In this document: piece after piece, positions 32,851 to 42,072 of the stretch
Layout of the letters: each line of letters opens with the position of its first letter
Position numbering within the stretch: the stretch's first letter is position 1
Source: Halopelagius inordinatus
GTDB taxonomy: Archaea; Halobacteriota; Halobacteria; Halobacteriales; Haloferacaceae
DNA: 64,000 nucleotides
Direction of reading: 5' to 3'
Assembly (NCBI RefSeq): GCF_900113245.1
Contig: NZ_FOOQ01000002.1
Span: 124,001-188,000, forward strand
The notes under the pieces: generated by a model
The model's input: the letters and a program-made list of their open reading frames with translations, nothing else
Told to the model about the DNA's origin: nothing
The model's database searches: none
Made by a program: the position numbers and the translations under genes

Positions 32851-32946
32851 GACTTAAGGCCGAAACTCTCCTCGCGTCGTACGAGGCAGGCAGTAGCCTG
32901 TTTCACTGACCCGTAGGAGCAATCCTGCGTACTACGGAGGTGAATA
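32851..32946 (+). promoter_or_regulatory. rpl1 operon promoter and structured leader
   Basis: The GACTTAAG box (32851-32858) predicts a transcript start near 32880, giving a leader of roughly 67 nt. The leader has a helix GTAC/GTAC and GCAGG/CCTGC (32879-32882, 32886-32890 with 32924-32932) with a 3-nt bulge, and a GGAGGTGA before the ATG. In halobacteria the L1 mRNA leader is known to mimic the 23S rRNA site of L1 and serve autoregulation. This leader is a candidate of that kind; the match was not computed. Confidence 0.55.
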
Positions 32947-33585
32947 ATGGCAGATACGATAGTTGACGCAGTCTCTCGCGCACTCGACGAGGCCCCCGAG
33001 CGGAACTTCCGTGAGACGGTGGACCTCGCAGTCAACCTGCGCGATTTAGACCTAAACGACCCGTCGCAGCGTGTCGACGAAAGCGTCGTTCTCCCATCCG
33101 GTACCGGCCAGGACACACAGATTGTGGTGTTCGCTACCGGAGAAACCGCACTTCGCGCGGAGGACGTAGCTGATCAAGTACTGGACGGTGACGACCTCGA
33201 GGACCTCGGAGACGACTCCGACGCCGCAAAGGACCTCGCGGACGAAACCGACTTCTTCGTGGCGGAAGCCAATCTGATGCAGGACATCGGTCGGTACCTC
33301 GGTACCGTCCTCGGTCCTCGCGGTAAGATGCCGACGCCGCTCCAGCCCGACGACGATGTTGTGGAGACCGTGAACCGTATGAAGAATACGGTCCAACTCC
33401 GCAGCCGTGACCGCCGGACGTTCCACACCCGCGTGGGTGCAGAGGACATGTCCGCCGACGAAATCGCGGAGAACATCGACGTCATCATTCGCCGTCTGGA
33501 AGCGGACCTCGAGAAAGGCCCGCTCAACATAGACGGCGTCTACGTGAAAACCACGATGGGACCATCGGTGGAGGTTCGCGGATGA
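32947..33585 (+). CDS. rpl1: 50S ribosomal protein uL1
   Basis: L1-stalk protein that guides E-site tRNA release and in archaea represses its own mRNA (212 aa). Features: [20 protein letters not shown] at the start, [20 protein letters not shown] (about 116-135) and the end [11 protein letters not shown]. It is the first gene of the rpl1-rpl10-rpl12 operon. GGAGGTGA stands a few bases before the ATG, supporting translation from a leadered transcript. Its stop overlaps the rpl10 start by 4 nt. Confidence 0.97.
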   Translation: MADTIVDAVSRALDEAPERNFRETVDLAVNLRDLDLNDPSQRVDESVVLPSGTGQDTQIVVFATGETALRAEDVADQVLDGDDLEDLGDDSDAAKDLADETDFFVAEANLMQDIGRYLGTVLGPRGKMPTPLQPDDDVVETVNRMKNTVQLRSRDRRTFHTRVGAEDMSADEIAENIDVIIRRLEADLEKGPLNIDGVYVKTTMGPSVEVRG

Positions 33586-34637
33586 GCGAATCCGAATCGG
33601 TCCGCAAGACCGAGACCATCCCGGAGTGGAAGCGAATCGAAGTCGACGAACTCGTCGATTTCCTCGAAAACTACGAGTCCGTCGGCGTCGTCGGCGTCGC
33701 GGGCATCCCGAGCCGCCAGCTTCAGGCGATGCGGCGCGACCTTCACGGCAGCGCCGAAGTCCGGATGAGCCGGAACACGCTGACCGTCCGCGCACTCGAA
33801 GAGGTCGACGACGGTCTGGCGGAACTCGTCGACTACGTCGAGGGACAGGTCGCGCTCATCGGCACGAACGACAACCCGTTCGGCCTGTACAAGGACCTCG
33901 AAGCGTCGAAGACGCCTGCTCCGATCAACGCGGGCGAAGTCGCGCCCAACGACATCGTCATCCCCGAGGGCGACACCGGCGTCGATCCCGGTCCCTTCGT
34001 GGGTGAACTGCAACAGGTCGGCGCGAACGCTCGCATCATGGACGGGTCCATCCAAGTCACGGAAGACTCCCACGTCCTCGACGAGGGCGAGGTGGTCTCC
34101 CAGGACCTCGCCAACGTGCTGAGCGAACTCGGCATCGAGCCGAAAGAGGTCGGTCTCGACCTGCGCGGCGTCCACTCGGAGGGCGTGCTGTTCGAGCCCG
34201 ACGAACTGGCCATCGACGTCGAGGAGTACCGCGCGGACATCCAGTCGGCCGCGGCCGGCGCGCGGAACCTCTCGATCAACGCGGTCTACCCGACGACCGA
34301 GACCGCGCCCGCGCTTCTCGCCAAAGCGACCGGCGACGCCAAGGCCCTCGGCCTGTTCGCCGCCATCGAGGACCCGGACCTCGTTCCGGACCTCGTCGCG
34401 AAGGCGGACGCGCAACTCCGCGCGCTCGCGGCCCAGATCGACGACGAGGAGGCCCTCCCCGAGGAACTCCGCGGCGTCGAAGCCCCCGCAGCCCAGCCGG
34501 ACGACGAGGCTGACGCGGCGGAAGACGAATCGTCTGACGAAGATGCGGAAGCCGAGGCGGACGCCGAACCCGAAGCCGACGACGACGACGAAGACGACGG
34601 CGACGGTGGCGAAGGTCTCGGAGCGATGTTCGGATAA
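33582..34637 (+). CDS. rpl10: 50S ribosomal protein uL10 (P0)
   Basis: Stalk base that carries the L12/P1 dimers (351 aa). The N-terminal L10 domain has [34 protein letters not shown] and RNTLTVRAL (about 10-70). An archaeal insert and a helical spine for P1 binding follow. The C-terminal tail (about 295-351) is Asp/Glu-rich and ends [10 protein letters not shown], the same terminal motif seen in L12. Translationally coupled to rpl1 (ATGA). Confidence 0.97.
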   Translation: MSESESVRKTETIPEWKRIEVDELVDFLENYESVGVVGVAGIPSRQLQAMRRDLHGSAEVRMSRNTLTVRALEEVDDGLAELVDYVEGQVALIGTNDNPFGLYKDLEASKTPAPINAGEVAPNDIVIPEGDTGVDPGPFVGELQQVGANARIMDGSIQVTEDSHVLDEGEVVSQDLANVLSELGIEPKEVGLDLRGVHSEGVLFEPDELAIDVEEYRADIQSAAAGARNLSINAVYPTTETAPALLAKATGDAKALGLFAAIEDPDLVPDLVAKADAQLRALAAQIDDEEALPEELRGVEAPAAQPDDEADAAEDESSDEDAEAEADAEPEADDDDEDDGDGGEGLGAMFG

Positions 34638-34655
34638 CTACGGAGGTACACAACA

Positions 34656-34991
34656 ATGGAATACGTTTACGCAGCTCTCATCCTGAACGAGACGGGCGAA
34701 GAGATCAACGAAGACAACGTCACCGCGGTCCTCGAGGCCGCCGGTGTGGACGTCGAGGAATCCCGCGTCAAGGCGCTCGTCGCCGCGCTGGAAGACGTCG
34801 ACATCGAGGAGGCCGTCGAGACGGCCGCCGCCGCTCCCGCGCCCGCTTCGGGCGGTAGCGCCGGTGGCGACGTCGAGACCGCGGACGACGACGACGAGGA
34901 AGAAGCCGACGCCGGTGCCGACGAAGCCGAAGCCGACGAGGAAGAAGAAGACGAAGAGTCCGGCGAAGGTCTCGGCGAACTCTTCGGCTAA
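34656..34991 (+). CDS. rpl12: 50S ribosomal protein P1 (archaeal L12)
   Basis: Stalk protein that recruits translation factors (111 aa). It starts [20 protein letters not shown], has a helical dimerisation domain to about residue 60, an Ala/Pro/Gly hinge and an acidic tail ending [15 protein letters not shown] lies 9 nt before the ATG. Last gene of the operon; a T-rich stretch (GATTTCTTTC, 35028-35037) follows and may end the transcript. Confidence 0.97.
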   Translation: MEYVYAALILNETGEEINEDNVTAVLEAAGVDVEESRVKALVAALEDVDIEEAVETAAAAPAPASGGSAGGDVETADDDDEEEADAGADEAEADEEEEDEESGEGLGELFG

Positions 34992-35147
34992 CGCCGGAGT
35001 TCGCGCCTCGAATCGTCTCGTAATCCCGATTTCTTTCGACGCTCTCCCGAGTAGCGGCCGCTCTCTCCGCGTCGTCGAACCGAACCTCGCGTCGTCGAAC
35101 GCGGCCCGGCGAACGTTCAAGTAGGATGCGGCGGCCACTCAGCCGCG

Positions 35148-36449
35148 ATGCCCGCATCGGCCGCCGGTCAGGCGACTGCCGTACTCGCGTCCGCGAGCGC
35201 CGCGTTCGGTCCAGCGGCGACGACGCTCTCGTTCGCGCTCGGCGGCGTCGCCCTCGGGTCGGTGAGCGGACTCGTCCCCGGCCTCCACGCCAACGCCTTC
35301 GCGCTCGCACTCGCGGCGGCCGCGCCCGCACTCCCGGGGCCGCCGACGGCAGTCGTCGCCGCGATTCTCGCCGCCGGTGTCGTCCACACGTTCCTCGACG
35401 TGATTCCGGGACTCGTCCTCGGCGTCCCCGACGCGGCGACGGCCCCGGCGTCGCTCCCCGGTCACAGACTCGTCCTCGCGGGGCGCGGTACCGAGGCGCT
35501 GCGACTCTCCGCGCTGGGGAGCGTCGCCGCCCTCGTCGTCGCCGTTCCGCTCTCGGTTCCCCTCTCGCATCTCGTCGCCGAGGGGTCGAACCTCCTTCGG
35601 ACGTGGCTTCCCGTCTTGCTCGCCGCCGTCGTCTGTCTGCTCGTCCTCTCGGAACCCACCCGGCGGGCGCGCGTCGCCGGCGTCGGCTGTTTCCTCCTCG
35701 CCGCCGCACTCGGCTTCGTGACGCTCGATCTCTCCCCGACGCGGGCGGTGGTCCCCGCGGGCGTGGCGTCGATGCTCGCTCCGCTCTTCGCCGGTCTGTT
35801 CGGCGCACCGGTCGTGTTGGACGCCGTCGACTCCGCGGGGCCGATTCCGCCCCAAGCGGACGGCCGCGTGGGCCTCTCGCCGGGGGCCGTCCTCCGTTCG
35901 GCGCTCTCGGGTGTCGGCGGCGGCGTCCTCGTCGGCTACCTGCCGGGCGTCTCCGCGGGCGTCGCCGCGGTGTTAGCACTCGGAGGGCGCGGCGGGGCGA
36001 CGCCGAACGCGGAGGGGACGACCGACAGAGCGTACGTCGTCGCCACGAGCGGAGCCAACACCGCGACGGCCGTATTCGCGCTCGGGTCGCTGGCGGTGGT
36101 CGGGACGCCACGAAGCGGAGTCACCGTCGCTGTCGCGTCCGCCGCGCCCGGCGACGCTCCGTTCGGATTGGCGGGTTTTCTGGCCGTCGCCGTCCTCGCG
36201 GGCGGGGCGGGCGCGGTTCTCGTCCCCCTCCTCGGGGACCGGTATCTCCGCGTCGCCCGGTCGGTCTCTCACCGGCGACTCTCGCTTTCGGTGCTCGCGC
36301 TCCTGTGGGCGTCGTCGTTCGCGTTCGCCGGTGTCGTCGGCGTCTGCGCGTTCGCCGTCGCCGCCGTCGTCGGCCTCCTCCCGCCTCGGTTCGGCACGCG
36401 GCGCGTCCACCTGATGGGCGTTCTCGTCGGTCCGGTGGTCGTCGGCTGA
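35148..36449 (+). CDS. TctA/DUF112-like transport permease
   Basis: Membrane protein of 433 aa with around ten hydrophobic segments. The conserved region near the start, VALGSVSGLVPGLHANAFAL (about 34-53), is a TctA-type (tripartite tricarboxylate transporter large permease) signature. A related GYLPGVSAGVAAVLALGG (about 264-281) repeats it. No TctB or TctC partner is in the window, so it may work alone; the substrate is unknown. CGTTCAAG lies about 28 nt before the ATG and supports a leaderless transcript. The sequence is unusually rich in Ala, Val, Leu and Gly. Confidence 0.8.
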   Translation: MPASAAGQATAVLASASAAFGPAATTLSFALGGVALGSVSGLVPGLHANAFALALAAAAPALPGPPTAVVAAILAAGVVHTFLDVIPGLVLGVPDAATAPASLPGHRLVLAGRGTEALRLSALGSVAALVVAVPLSVPLSHLVAEGSNLLRTWLPVLLAAVVCLLVLSEPTRRARVAGVGCFLLAAALGFVTLDLSPTRAVVPAGVASMLAPLFAGLFGAPVVLDAVDSAGPIPPQADGRVGLSPGAVLRSALSGVGGGVLVGYLPGVSAGVAAVLALGGRGGATPNAEGTTDRAYVVATSGANTATAVFALGSLAVVGTPRSGVTVAVASAAPGDAPFGLAGFLAVAVLAGGAGAVLVPLLGDRYLRVARSVSHRRLSLSVLALLWASSFAFAGVVGVCAFAVAAVVGLLPPRFGTRRVHLMGVLVGPVVVG

Positions 36450-36452
36450 CGG

Positions 36453-36475
36453 GAAAGACAACCGTTAAAAGTCGC
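36453..36475 (+). promoter_or_regulatory. Promoter block of the zinc-ribbon/aEF-1beta operon (shared 23-mer)
   Basis: GAAAG then ACAACCGTTAAAAGTCGC, nearly identical to the rpl11 promoter block. The TTAAAA box is centred about 27 nt before the ATG at 36495. Confidence 0.7.
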
Positions 36476-36494
36476 GGACGGCTTTATCGACTAC

Positions 36495-36674
36495 ATGAGC
36501 GAGTCCGAACAGCGACACGCCCACCAGTGCGTGTCCTGTGGCATCAACATCTCGGGTATGTCCGCCGCGACGTTCGACTGCCCAGACTGTGGCCACGAAA
36601 TTTCGCGTTGTTCCAAGTGCCGCAAGCAGAGTAACCTCTACGAATGCCCCGACTGTGGCTTCATGGGACCCTGA
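36495..36674 (+). CDS. HVO_2753-type zinc-ribbon microprotein
   Basis: A 59-aa protein with four CxxC knuckles: CVSCG (13-17), CPDCG (29-33), CSKC (about 39-42) and CPDCG (about 51-55), enough for two zinc sites. It matches the haloarchaeal family represented by HVO_2753 of Haloferax volcanii, which is conserved next to the elongation factor 1-beta gene. Position in a promoter shared with rpl11 suggests a translation-linked, possibly RNA-binding role. It lies 3 nt before the aEF-1beta gene. Confidence 0.92.
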   Translation: MSESEQRHAHQCVSCGINISGMSAATFDCPDCGHEISRCSKCRKQSNLYECPDCGFMGP

Positions 36675-36677
36675 ACG

Positions 36678-36944
36678 ATGGGAAAAGTTGCTGCGAAACT
36701 CAAGGTCATGCCGAGTAGCCCCGAAATCGACCTCGACGAGCTCCAAGAGCGTCTCGAGGACTCTCTGCCCGAGGGCGCGAAGATAAACGGCTTCGAGCGC
36801 GACAACGTCGCGTTCGGCCTCATCGCCCTCCTGCCGACGGTCATCGTCCCCGACGACGCGGGCGGGACGGAAGCCGTCGAAGAGGCGTTCAACGGCGTCG
36901 AGGACGTAGAGAGCGTCTCCGTCGAGAACGTCGGCCGTATCTGA
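36678..36944 (+). CDS. Elongation factor 1-beta (aEF-1beta)
   Basis: Guanine nucleotide exchange factor for elongation factor 1-alpha (88 aa). The whole protein is the catalytic ferredoxin-like domain: [20 protein letters not shown] at the start, [20 protein letters not shown] (about 36-55), and the end [20 protein letters not shown]. It is cotranscribed with the zinc-ribbon protein. Confidence 0.96.
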   Translation: MGKVAAKLKVMPSSPEIDLDELQERLEDSLPEGAKINGFERDNVAFGLIALLPTVIVPDDAGGTEAVEEAFNGVEDVESVSVENVGRI

Positions 36945-36956
36945 GGGCGCGGACCC

Positions 36957-37172
36957 CTATTCTCCGCGTTCCGAGAACGCGATACCCGCGAGCGGAGCGA
37001 CCAGGAATCCGACACCGACCGCGACGATGAGCGCCTCCCCCGTGGTCACTCCGAGCAGCGACGTCGCGACGACGCCGACGAACGCACCGAGTACCACCGC
37101 CGCGGAGACGCCCGCGCCGAACTTTTCTGCGAGATGACTCGTGTCTGGATGGGCGATATCGGACTGTGACAT
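36957..37172 (-). CDS. Small membrane protein, unknown function
   Basis: A 71-aa protein with two hydrophobic segments: GVSAAVVLGAFVGVVATSLL (about 21-40) and GEALIVAVGVGFLVAPLAGI (about 45-64). The N-terminus is polar (MSQSDIAHPDTSHLAEKFG). I do not recognise the family. It ends 12 nt from the converging aEF-1beta gene. Confidence 0.7.
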   Translation of the reverse strand: MSQSDIAHPDTSHLAEKFGAGVSAAVVLGAFVGVVATSLLGVTTGEALIVAVGVGFLVAPLAGIAFSERGE

Positions 37173-37256
37173 GTCTTCGAATAGGCGCGCCGACGTGTTA
37201 TCTTTTCCCGTATCCCTCCGTCACGTAAGCGTCGGCCGGTCAGCGCGCGACGCCGG

Positions 37257-38420
37257 TTACAACGCCGCCTCGAACGCCCGTTCGAGGTCCGTCTTCAGGT
37301 CGTCTACGTGTTCGACGCCGACGCTGACGCGGACGAGTCCGTCCGAGAGGCCCGCCGCGACCCGTTCCTCGCGGGGAATCGCGGCGTGGGTCATCGCCGC
37401 GGGCTGTTCGATGAGGCTCTCGACGCCGCCGAGACTCTCCGCGAGGGTGAACACGTCCGTCTCGGAGACGAGCGTGGACGCCTGTTCGAGCGTCCCGTCG
37501 AGTTCGAAAGAGAGCATGCCGCCGAAGTCGTCCATCTGCTTTCTCGCCACGTCGTGTTGCGGATGTGACTCCAGTCCGGGGTAGTAGACGGCGTCGACGG
37601 CGCCGTGGTCGTCCAACCACCGCGCCAGTTCGTCCGCGTTCTCGCAGTGGCGGTCCATCCGCACGGGGAGCGTTTTCGTCCCGCGGAGGACGAGAAAGCA
37701 GTCGAACGGCGAGGGCGTCGCGCCGACGGAGTTCTGATAGAAGCCGAGTCGCTCGTCCAACTCCTCGTCGTCCGTGACGAGCACACCGCCGACCACGTCC
37801 GAGTGGCCGCCGAGATACTTCGTCAGCGAGTGCGAGACGACGTCGGCGCCGTGGTCTAACGGTCGCTGGAGGTACGGCGTCGCGAACGTGTTGTCCACGG
37901 CACAGAGCGCATCGTGTTCGTGGGCGATGTCCGCGAGGGCCTCTATGTCGTTGACGCGCATCAGCGGGTTCGTCGGCGTCTCGACCCACAGCAGTTCGGT
38001 CTCCTCGCGCACGGCGTCTTCGACGGCGTCGTGGTCCGTGGTGTCGACGAAGTCGAACTCCACGTCGTAATCCTCGTACACCTGCGTGAAGATGCGGTGG
38101 GTCCCCCCGTAGACGTCGTCGCCGGTGACGACGTGGTCGCCCGATTCGAGCAGGTTCAACACGGTGTTGATAGAGGCCATCCCGGAGGCGAACGCGCGGC
38201 CGTACTCGCCGCCTTCGAGCGACGCGACGTTCGCTTCGAGGTCCGTCCGCGTCGGGTTGCCCGTCCGGGAGTACTCGTACCCGCGGTGGTCGCCGGGGCC
38301 GTCTTGGACGTACGTCGAGTTCGCGAAGATGGGCGACATCAGCGCGCCCGTCTCTTCGTCCGGCTCTTGGCCGGCGTGGATGGCGCGCGTCTCGATTCGC
38401 TCCTCGCTTTCGTCGGTCAT
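37257..38420 (-). CDS. Cystathionine gamma-synthase/lyase family PLP enzyme
   Basis: PLP-dependent enzyme of transsulfuration or methionine synthesis (387 aa). Motifs: [20 protein letters not shown] (start, about 9-28), [47 protein letters not shown] and the cofactor Lys in [17 protein letters not shown] (about 198-214). GGAATTTGG on the minus strand is centred about 29 nt before the ATG at 38420. Whether synthase, gamma-lyase or homocysteine synthase cannot be separated by sequence. The MetE pair 5 kb away may belong to the same pathway. Confidence 0.92.
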   Translation of the reverse strand: MTDESEERIETRAIHAGQEPDEETGALMSPIFANSTYVQDGPGDHRGYEYSRTGNPTRTDLEANVASLEGGEYGRAFASGMASINTVLNLLESGDHVVTGDDVYGGTHRIFTQVYEDYDVEFDFVDTTDHDAVEDAVREETELLWVETPTNPLMRVNDIEALADIAHEHDALCAVDNTFATPYLQRPLDHGADVVSHSLTKYLGGHSDVVGGVLVTDDEELDERLGFYQNSVGATPSPFDCFLVLRGTKTLPVRMDRHCENADELARWLDDHGAVDAVYYPGLESHPQHDVARKQMDDFGGMLSFELDGTLEQASTLVSETDVFTLAESLGGVESLIEQPAAMTHAAIPREERVAAGLSDGLVRVSVGVEHVDDLKTDLERAFEAAL

Positions 38421-38561
38421 GGGTTCACTCGGTGGACCGTCCCCAAATTCCTTCCCGTCTGCGAGCGGGCGTCGTCCTCGCTCGCCCACGTGGGTGTGAC
38501 ACACGCTCCGGACGGGAACGTGTCTTTTATAACTTCGACAGCTGTATTCGTCTTCACGACT

Positions 38562-38852
38562 ATGCCGAGTTCCAACGGTCCGCTCAAGGGTACGCGAGGA
38601 AAGCTCTCGAACAGTGCACGCGAGCGCGGCACTTCCCCGCCGCAGCGCGCGATTCAGGACTACGAGGAGGGCCAGAAAGTCCACCTCCACATCGACCCCA
38701 GCGTCCGCGGCGGGCGCTTCCACCCGCGTTTCAACGGGCACACGGGCGAAGTCCTCGGGAAACAGGGCCGCGCGTTCAAGGTCCAGATAAACGACGGCGG
38801 AAAGGAGAAAGTCGTCATCGCAAAGCCCGCTCACCTCCGCGCACAGCAGTAG
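38562..38852 (+). CDS. rpl21e: 50S ribosomal protein eL21
   Basis: Archaeal/eukaryal large-subunit protein (96 aa). The family pattern is clear: [20 protein letters not shown], then [20 protein letters not shown] (about 34-53), and [27 protein letters not shown], centred about 33 nt upstream, is one of the clearest TATA boxes in the window and drives rpl21e-rpoF and possibly the DUF655 gene. Confidence 0.97.
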   Translation: MPSSNGPLKGTRGKLSNSARERGTSPPQRAIQDYEEGQKVHLHIDPSVRGGRFHPRFNGHTGEVLGKQGRAFKVQINDGGKEKVVIAKPAHLRAQQ

Positions 38853-38864
38853 GTCCCTACGCCG

Positions 38865-39221
38865 ATGACCATCTTCAAACAGAAGGTAGACGAGGAATAC
38901 CTCACCGTCTCCGAGGTCAAATCGCTCCTCCAAGACGTGGAAGCGGAACGCGCCGCGGACGAAGAGCGTGAGATCCGCTACGAGCTCGCACGCGCCATCG
39001 AACACGTCAACCGCTTTGCCATCCTCGACCCCGAGGAGTCGCGCGAACTCGTCGAGGACCTCCTCGAACTGGAGAAGGTAGACGAGACGACGGCGTTCAA
39101 AATCGCCGACCTGCTTCCGCAGAGTCGAGACGAACTTCGCTCGCTGTACGCACAGCAGCGGTACGCCCTGAGCGGCGACGAACTCGACGAGATTCTGAAC
39201 GTGGTCGCGAAGTACGCCTGA
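38865..39221 (+). CDS. rpoF: DNA-directed RNA polymerase subunit F (Rpo4)
   Basis: Archaeal Rpb4 homologue that with subunit E forms the polymerase stalk (118 aa, no zinc). Features: MTIFKQKVDEEYLTVSEVKS at the start and LLPQSRDELRSLYAQQRYAL (about 83-102), both typical of this family. It starts 12 nt after rpl21e and is followed by DUF655, a gene order conserved in haloarchaea. Confidence 0.93.
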   Translation: MTIFKQKVDEEYLTVSEVKSLLQDVEAERAADEEREIRYELARAIEHVNRFAILDPEESRELVEDLLELEKVDETTAFKIADLLPQSRDELRSLYAQQRYALSGDELDEILNVVAKYA

Positions 39222-39263
39222 GACGGCCAACTTTTTAAATACGGCGTCGGCGTATCTACTGAC

Positions 39264-39884
39264 ATGACGCCCCCTGACAGCGGAGACGCCGACGCCGAGA
39301 CCGACCCGGCAACCGGCGACGACTCGGGTCCAGATGTCCGCTACGCCGTCATATTGGACTATCTCGCTCACGGCAGAGCCGAGGACCGCAACTACGATCA
39401 ATCGCCCTTGGCGTACGCACTCGGCCTCCGCGACTTCCGCCTCTTCGAACTCCGCCTCGACGAAGAGGCGGGCCTCGGCATCGGGGACCGAGTCGCCGTC
39501 GGCCCGCCGGGCGAACGCGCCGCGGTAGAGGAGTTATACGAGATAGAGTACGACGACCTCTCGAACACGGCGAACGCCGAACTCGAGTACGTGGTCGAAG
39601 AGATAGTCGAAGACCAAGAGCGTCGGTTCGTCGACTTCTACAACGACGCCCAGCCGATCACTCTCAGGCTCCACCAGTTGAATCTGCTTCCGGGAATCGG
39701 GAAGAAACTCCGAAACAACATCTTAGACGAACGGAAGCGCGGTCCCTTCGAGAGCTTCGAGGACCTAGAAGAACGGGTCTCCGGCCTCCACCACCCGAAG
39801 GAGGTTCTCGTCGAACGCATCATGGAGGAACTGCGCGACGACGACCTGAAGTACAAAGCGTTCGTCGGTCGAAACGAGCAGTAG
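39264..39884 (+). CDS. DUF655 family protein (helix-hairpin-helix, predicted RNA-binding)
   Basis: A 206-aa protein of the archaeal DUF655 family. An S1/OB-like N-terminal part (about 25-90; ILDYLAHGRAEDRNYDQSPL) precedes a helix-hairpin-helix region LLPGIGKKLRNNILDERKRG (about 144-163) and EDLEERVSGLHHPKEVLVER. The family is predicted to bind RNA. The box CTTTTTAAATAC (39230-39241) centred about 28 nt before the ATG suggests its own leaderless promoter besides read-through from rpoF. ksgA follows after 75 nt. Confidence 0.9.
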   Translation: MTPPDSGDADAETDPATGDDSGPDVRYAVILDYLAHGRAEDRNYDQSPLAYALGLRDFRLFELRLDEEAGLGIGDRVAVGPPGERAAVEELYEIEYDDLSNTANAELEYVVEEIVEDQERRFVDFYNDAQPITLRLHQLNLLPGIGKKLRNNILDERKRGPFESFEDLEERVSGLHHPKEVLVERIMEELRDDDLKYKAFVGRNEQ

Positions 39885-39959
39885 CGAACCTCTTCTTCGG
39901 TATCGTCGCCGACGGACCGACCCGGGACGTTTACACTCGCGCGGACGAAACGGCGACCA

Positions 39960-40832
39960 ATGACAGAGCAGCAGTCGGACGCGGAACCGGGCGACCTGAC
40001 ACGCCCGTCGCGCGACCCGGACGAACTCCTGCGTCGGGCGGGCGTCCGCGGCGACCCGGACCAAGACCAACATTTTCTCGTCGACGACCGAGTCCTCGAC
40101 CGGGTCCCCGGCTACCTCCCCGCCGACGCGGACCGCTCGCACGTCCTCGAAGTCGGCGGCGGAACCGGAGCGCTCACCGACAGACTGCTCGGCGTCGCGG
40201 ACCGGGTGACCGTGATCGAACGGGACCGGCGACTCGCGGCGTTCCTCCGCGAGGAGTTCGCAGACGACGTAGCGAGCGGTCGGTTGACCGTCCTCGAGGG
40301 TGACGCGCTGTCGGTCGAACTCCCCGAGTTTACGGCGTGCGTCTCGAACCTCCCGTACGGCATCTCGTCGGAGATAACGTTCCGGTTGCTCCCGCGGGGG
40401 AAACCGCTCGTGTTGATGTTTCAAAAGGAGTTCGCAGAGCGGATGGCCGCCGACGCGGGCACCGACGACTACGGCCGCCTCTCCGTGAGCGCACAGCACT
40501 ACGGCGACGTGGACGTCGTCGAGACCGTTCCGCGGGAGGCGTTCTCCCCGAAACCGGCGGTTCAGAGCGCTATCGTCCGCGTGACGCCGCGAGCGCCCGA
40601 CTACGAGGTGGCGGACGAGGAGTTCTTCCTCGACTTCGTGAAGGCGCTTTTCACCCAACGGCGCAAGACGATACGGAACGGCATCCGAAACACGGCGCAC
40701 ATCTCCGGACTCGACGACCCCGAAGCGGTCGTCGAGGCGGCCGACGAGGCGGTCCTTCGGAAGCGCGCCGGTAACATGGAACCGGCCGACTTCGCCGCCT
40801 TGGCGACGCTCGCGGACGAGCACGGTAGATAG
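39960..40832 (+). CDS. ksgA: 16S rRNA dimethyladenosine transferase (KsgA/Dim1)
   Basis: Dimethylates two adjacent adenosines near the 3' end of 16S rRNA, using SAM (290 aa). Motifs: DQDQHFLVDDRVLDRV (about 36-51), SAM site VLEVGGGTGALTDRLL (about 62-77), and the catalytic NLPYGIS with the family's NLPY signature (about 129). A C-terminal helical domain with FTQRRKTIRNGIRN is present. GTTTACAC is centred about 27 nt before the ATG, so a leaderless transcript is likely. mscS starts 4 nt after the stop. Confidence 0.96.
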   Translation: MTEQQSDAEPGDLTRPSRDPDELLRRAGVRGDPDQDQHFLVDDRVLDRVPGYLPADADRSHVLEVGGGTGALTDRLLGVADRVTVIERDRRLAAFLREEFADDVASGRLTVLEGDALSVELPEFTACVSNLPYGISSEITFRLLPRGKPLVLMFQKEFAERMAADAGTDDYGRLSVSAQHYGDVDVVETVPREAFSPKPAVQSAIVRVTPRAPDYEVADEEFFLDFVKALFTQRRKTIRNGIRNTAHISGLDDPEAVVEAADEAVLRKRAGNMEPADFAALATLADEHGR

Positions 40833-40836
40833 CGAG

Positions 40837-42072
40837 ATGCAGCCTCAGACACCGATCACCGCGACGGCGACGGCGTCCGCGGAGAGCCAGTTTCCCCTCG
40901 CGGTCCTCCAGTCGTTCGTCCCCCAGTTGGCGGTGAAAATCACCGTCACCGTCCTCGCGATAGCCGCCGCCGGGTTCGTGCTGAGTCGGACGAACGCGTT
41001 CCACGACCGGGTGCCTCCGCGGGTTCCGGCCGCGGCGTGGCACGTCGCGGTCACCGTCGCGACGATGGGACTGACCGTCGGCGCGGCGGCGGTAATCGTC
41101 GCCGTCTGGGGGTTCTCCGGGCAACTGGTCGACCTCTACGACCAGTACAAGTTCGGGCGGCGGGTGGTCGTCCAAATCGCCCTCTCTGTGCTGTTCGTCG
41201 TCGGGGCGTACACGATGACGGGACTCGTCCACCAACTGACGAACGAGGTGGCGAGCACCCAACCGAACGTCAGCGACCACCAACGAGAGGTCATCTACCG
41301 CCTCGCGCAACTGTCCGTGTACTTCGTCGCTCTCGTGGTGATACTCGGCGTCTGGAACGTCGACCTCGGGGGACTCCTCGTCGGGGCCGGATTCCTCGGC
41401 ATCGTCGTCGGTATGGCCGCGAGACAGACGCTCGGGTCGCTCATCGCGGGGTTCGTCCTCATGTTCTCGCGGCCGTTCGAAATCGGCGACTGGATAGAGA
41501 TCGGCGAGTACGAGGGTATCGTCACCGACATCACCGTCGTCAACACCCGCATTCAGTCGTTCGACGGCGAGTACGTGATGGTGCCGAACGACGTCATCTC
41601 CGCGGAGACGCTCGTAAACCGGAGCCGAAAGGGGAGGCTCCGCATCGAAGTCGAAGTCGGCGTCGACTACGACGAAAACCCGACGCACGCCGCCGAGGTG
41701 GCACAGGAGGCCGTCTCGGAACTGGAGGACGTACTCGGCGTGCCGTCGCCGCAGGTCGTTCTCAAGGAGTTCGGCGACTCCGCGGTGGTCCTGGGCGTTC
41801 GGGCGTGGATAGACAGACCGAGCGCCCGCCGTCGGGCGCGGACGCAGACTGCCATCGTCGGCGCGGTCAAAGAGGCGTTCGACCGCGAGGGAATCAAGAT
41901 ACCTTACCCGCAACAGGAACTCATGGCACGCGAAGAAAAGGAAGGGTTCGTCCTCGCGGGCGACCGGGACGGAGACGCCCCGCGAGACTCGTCACGGACG
42001 GCCGCGACCGACGGAAGCCTCGACGACGAGACGGCGCGTCACACCGAAACGGACGGAGGCGACGAGTCGTGA
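40837..42072 (+). CDS. mscS: MscS-type small-conductance mechanosensitive channel
   Basis: Osmotic safety valve of 411 aa. Hydrophobic helices lie at about 30-55, 75-100, 112-135 and 160-185. The pore-lining helix and beta domain contain VGAGFLGIVVGMAARQTLGS (about 183-202), IAGFVLMFSRPFEIGDWIEI (about 204-223) and the FDGEYVMVPNDVISAETLVN stretch. The C-terminal tail (about 365-411) is Asp/Glu-rich and disordered. It is coupled to the methyltransferase gene by a 4-nt overlap (GTGA). Confidence 0.93.
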   Translation: MQPQTPITATATASAESQFPLAVLQSFVPQLAVKITVTVLAIAAAGFVLSRTNAFHDRVPPRVPAAAWHVAVTVATMGLTVGAAAVIVAVWGFSGQLVDLYDQYKFGRRVVVQIALSVLFVVGAYTMTGLVHQLTNEVASTQPNVSDHQREVIYRLAQLSVYFVALVVILGVWNVDLGGLLVGAGFLGIVVGMAARQTLGSLIAGFVLMFSRPFEIGDWIEIGEYEGIVTDITVVNTRIQSFDGEYVMVPNDVISAETLVNRSRKGRLRIEVEVGVDYDENPTHAAEVAQEAVSELEDVLGVPSPQVVLKEFGDSAVVLGVRAWIDRPSARRRARTQTAIVGAVKEAFDREGIKIPYPQQELMAREEKEGFVLAGDRDGDAPRDSSRTAATDGSLDDETARHTETDGGDES

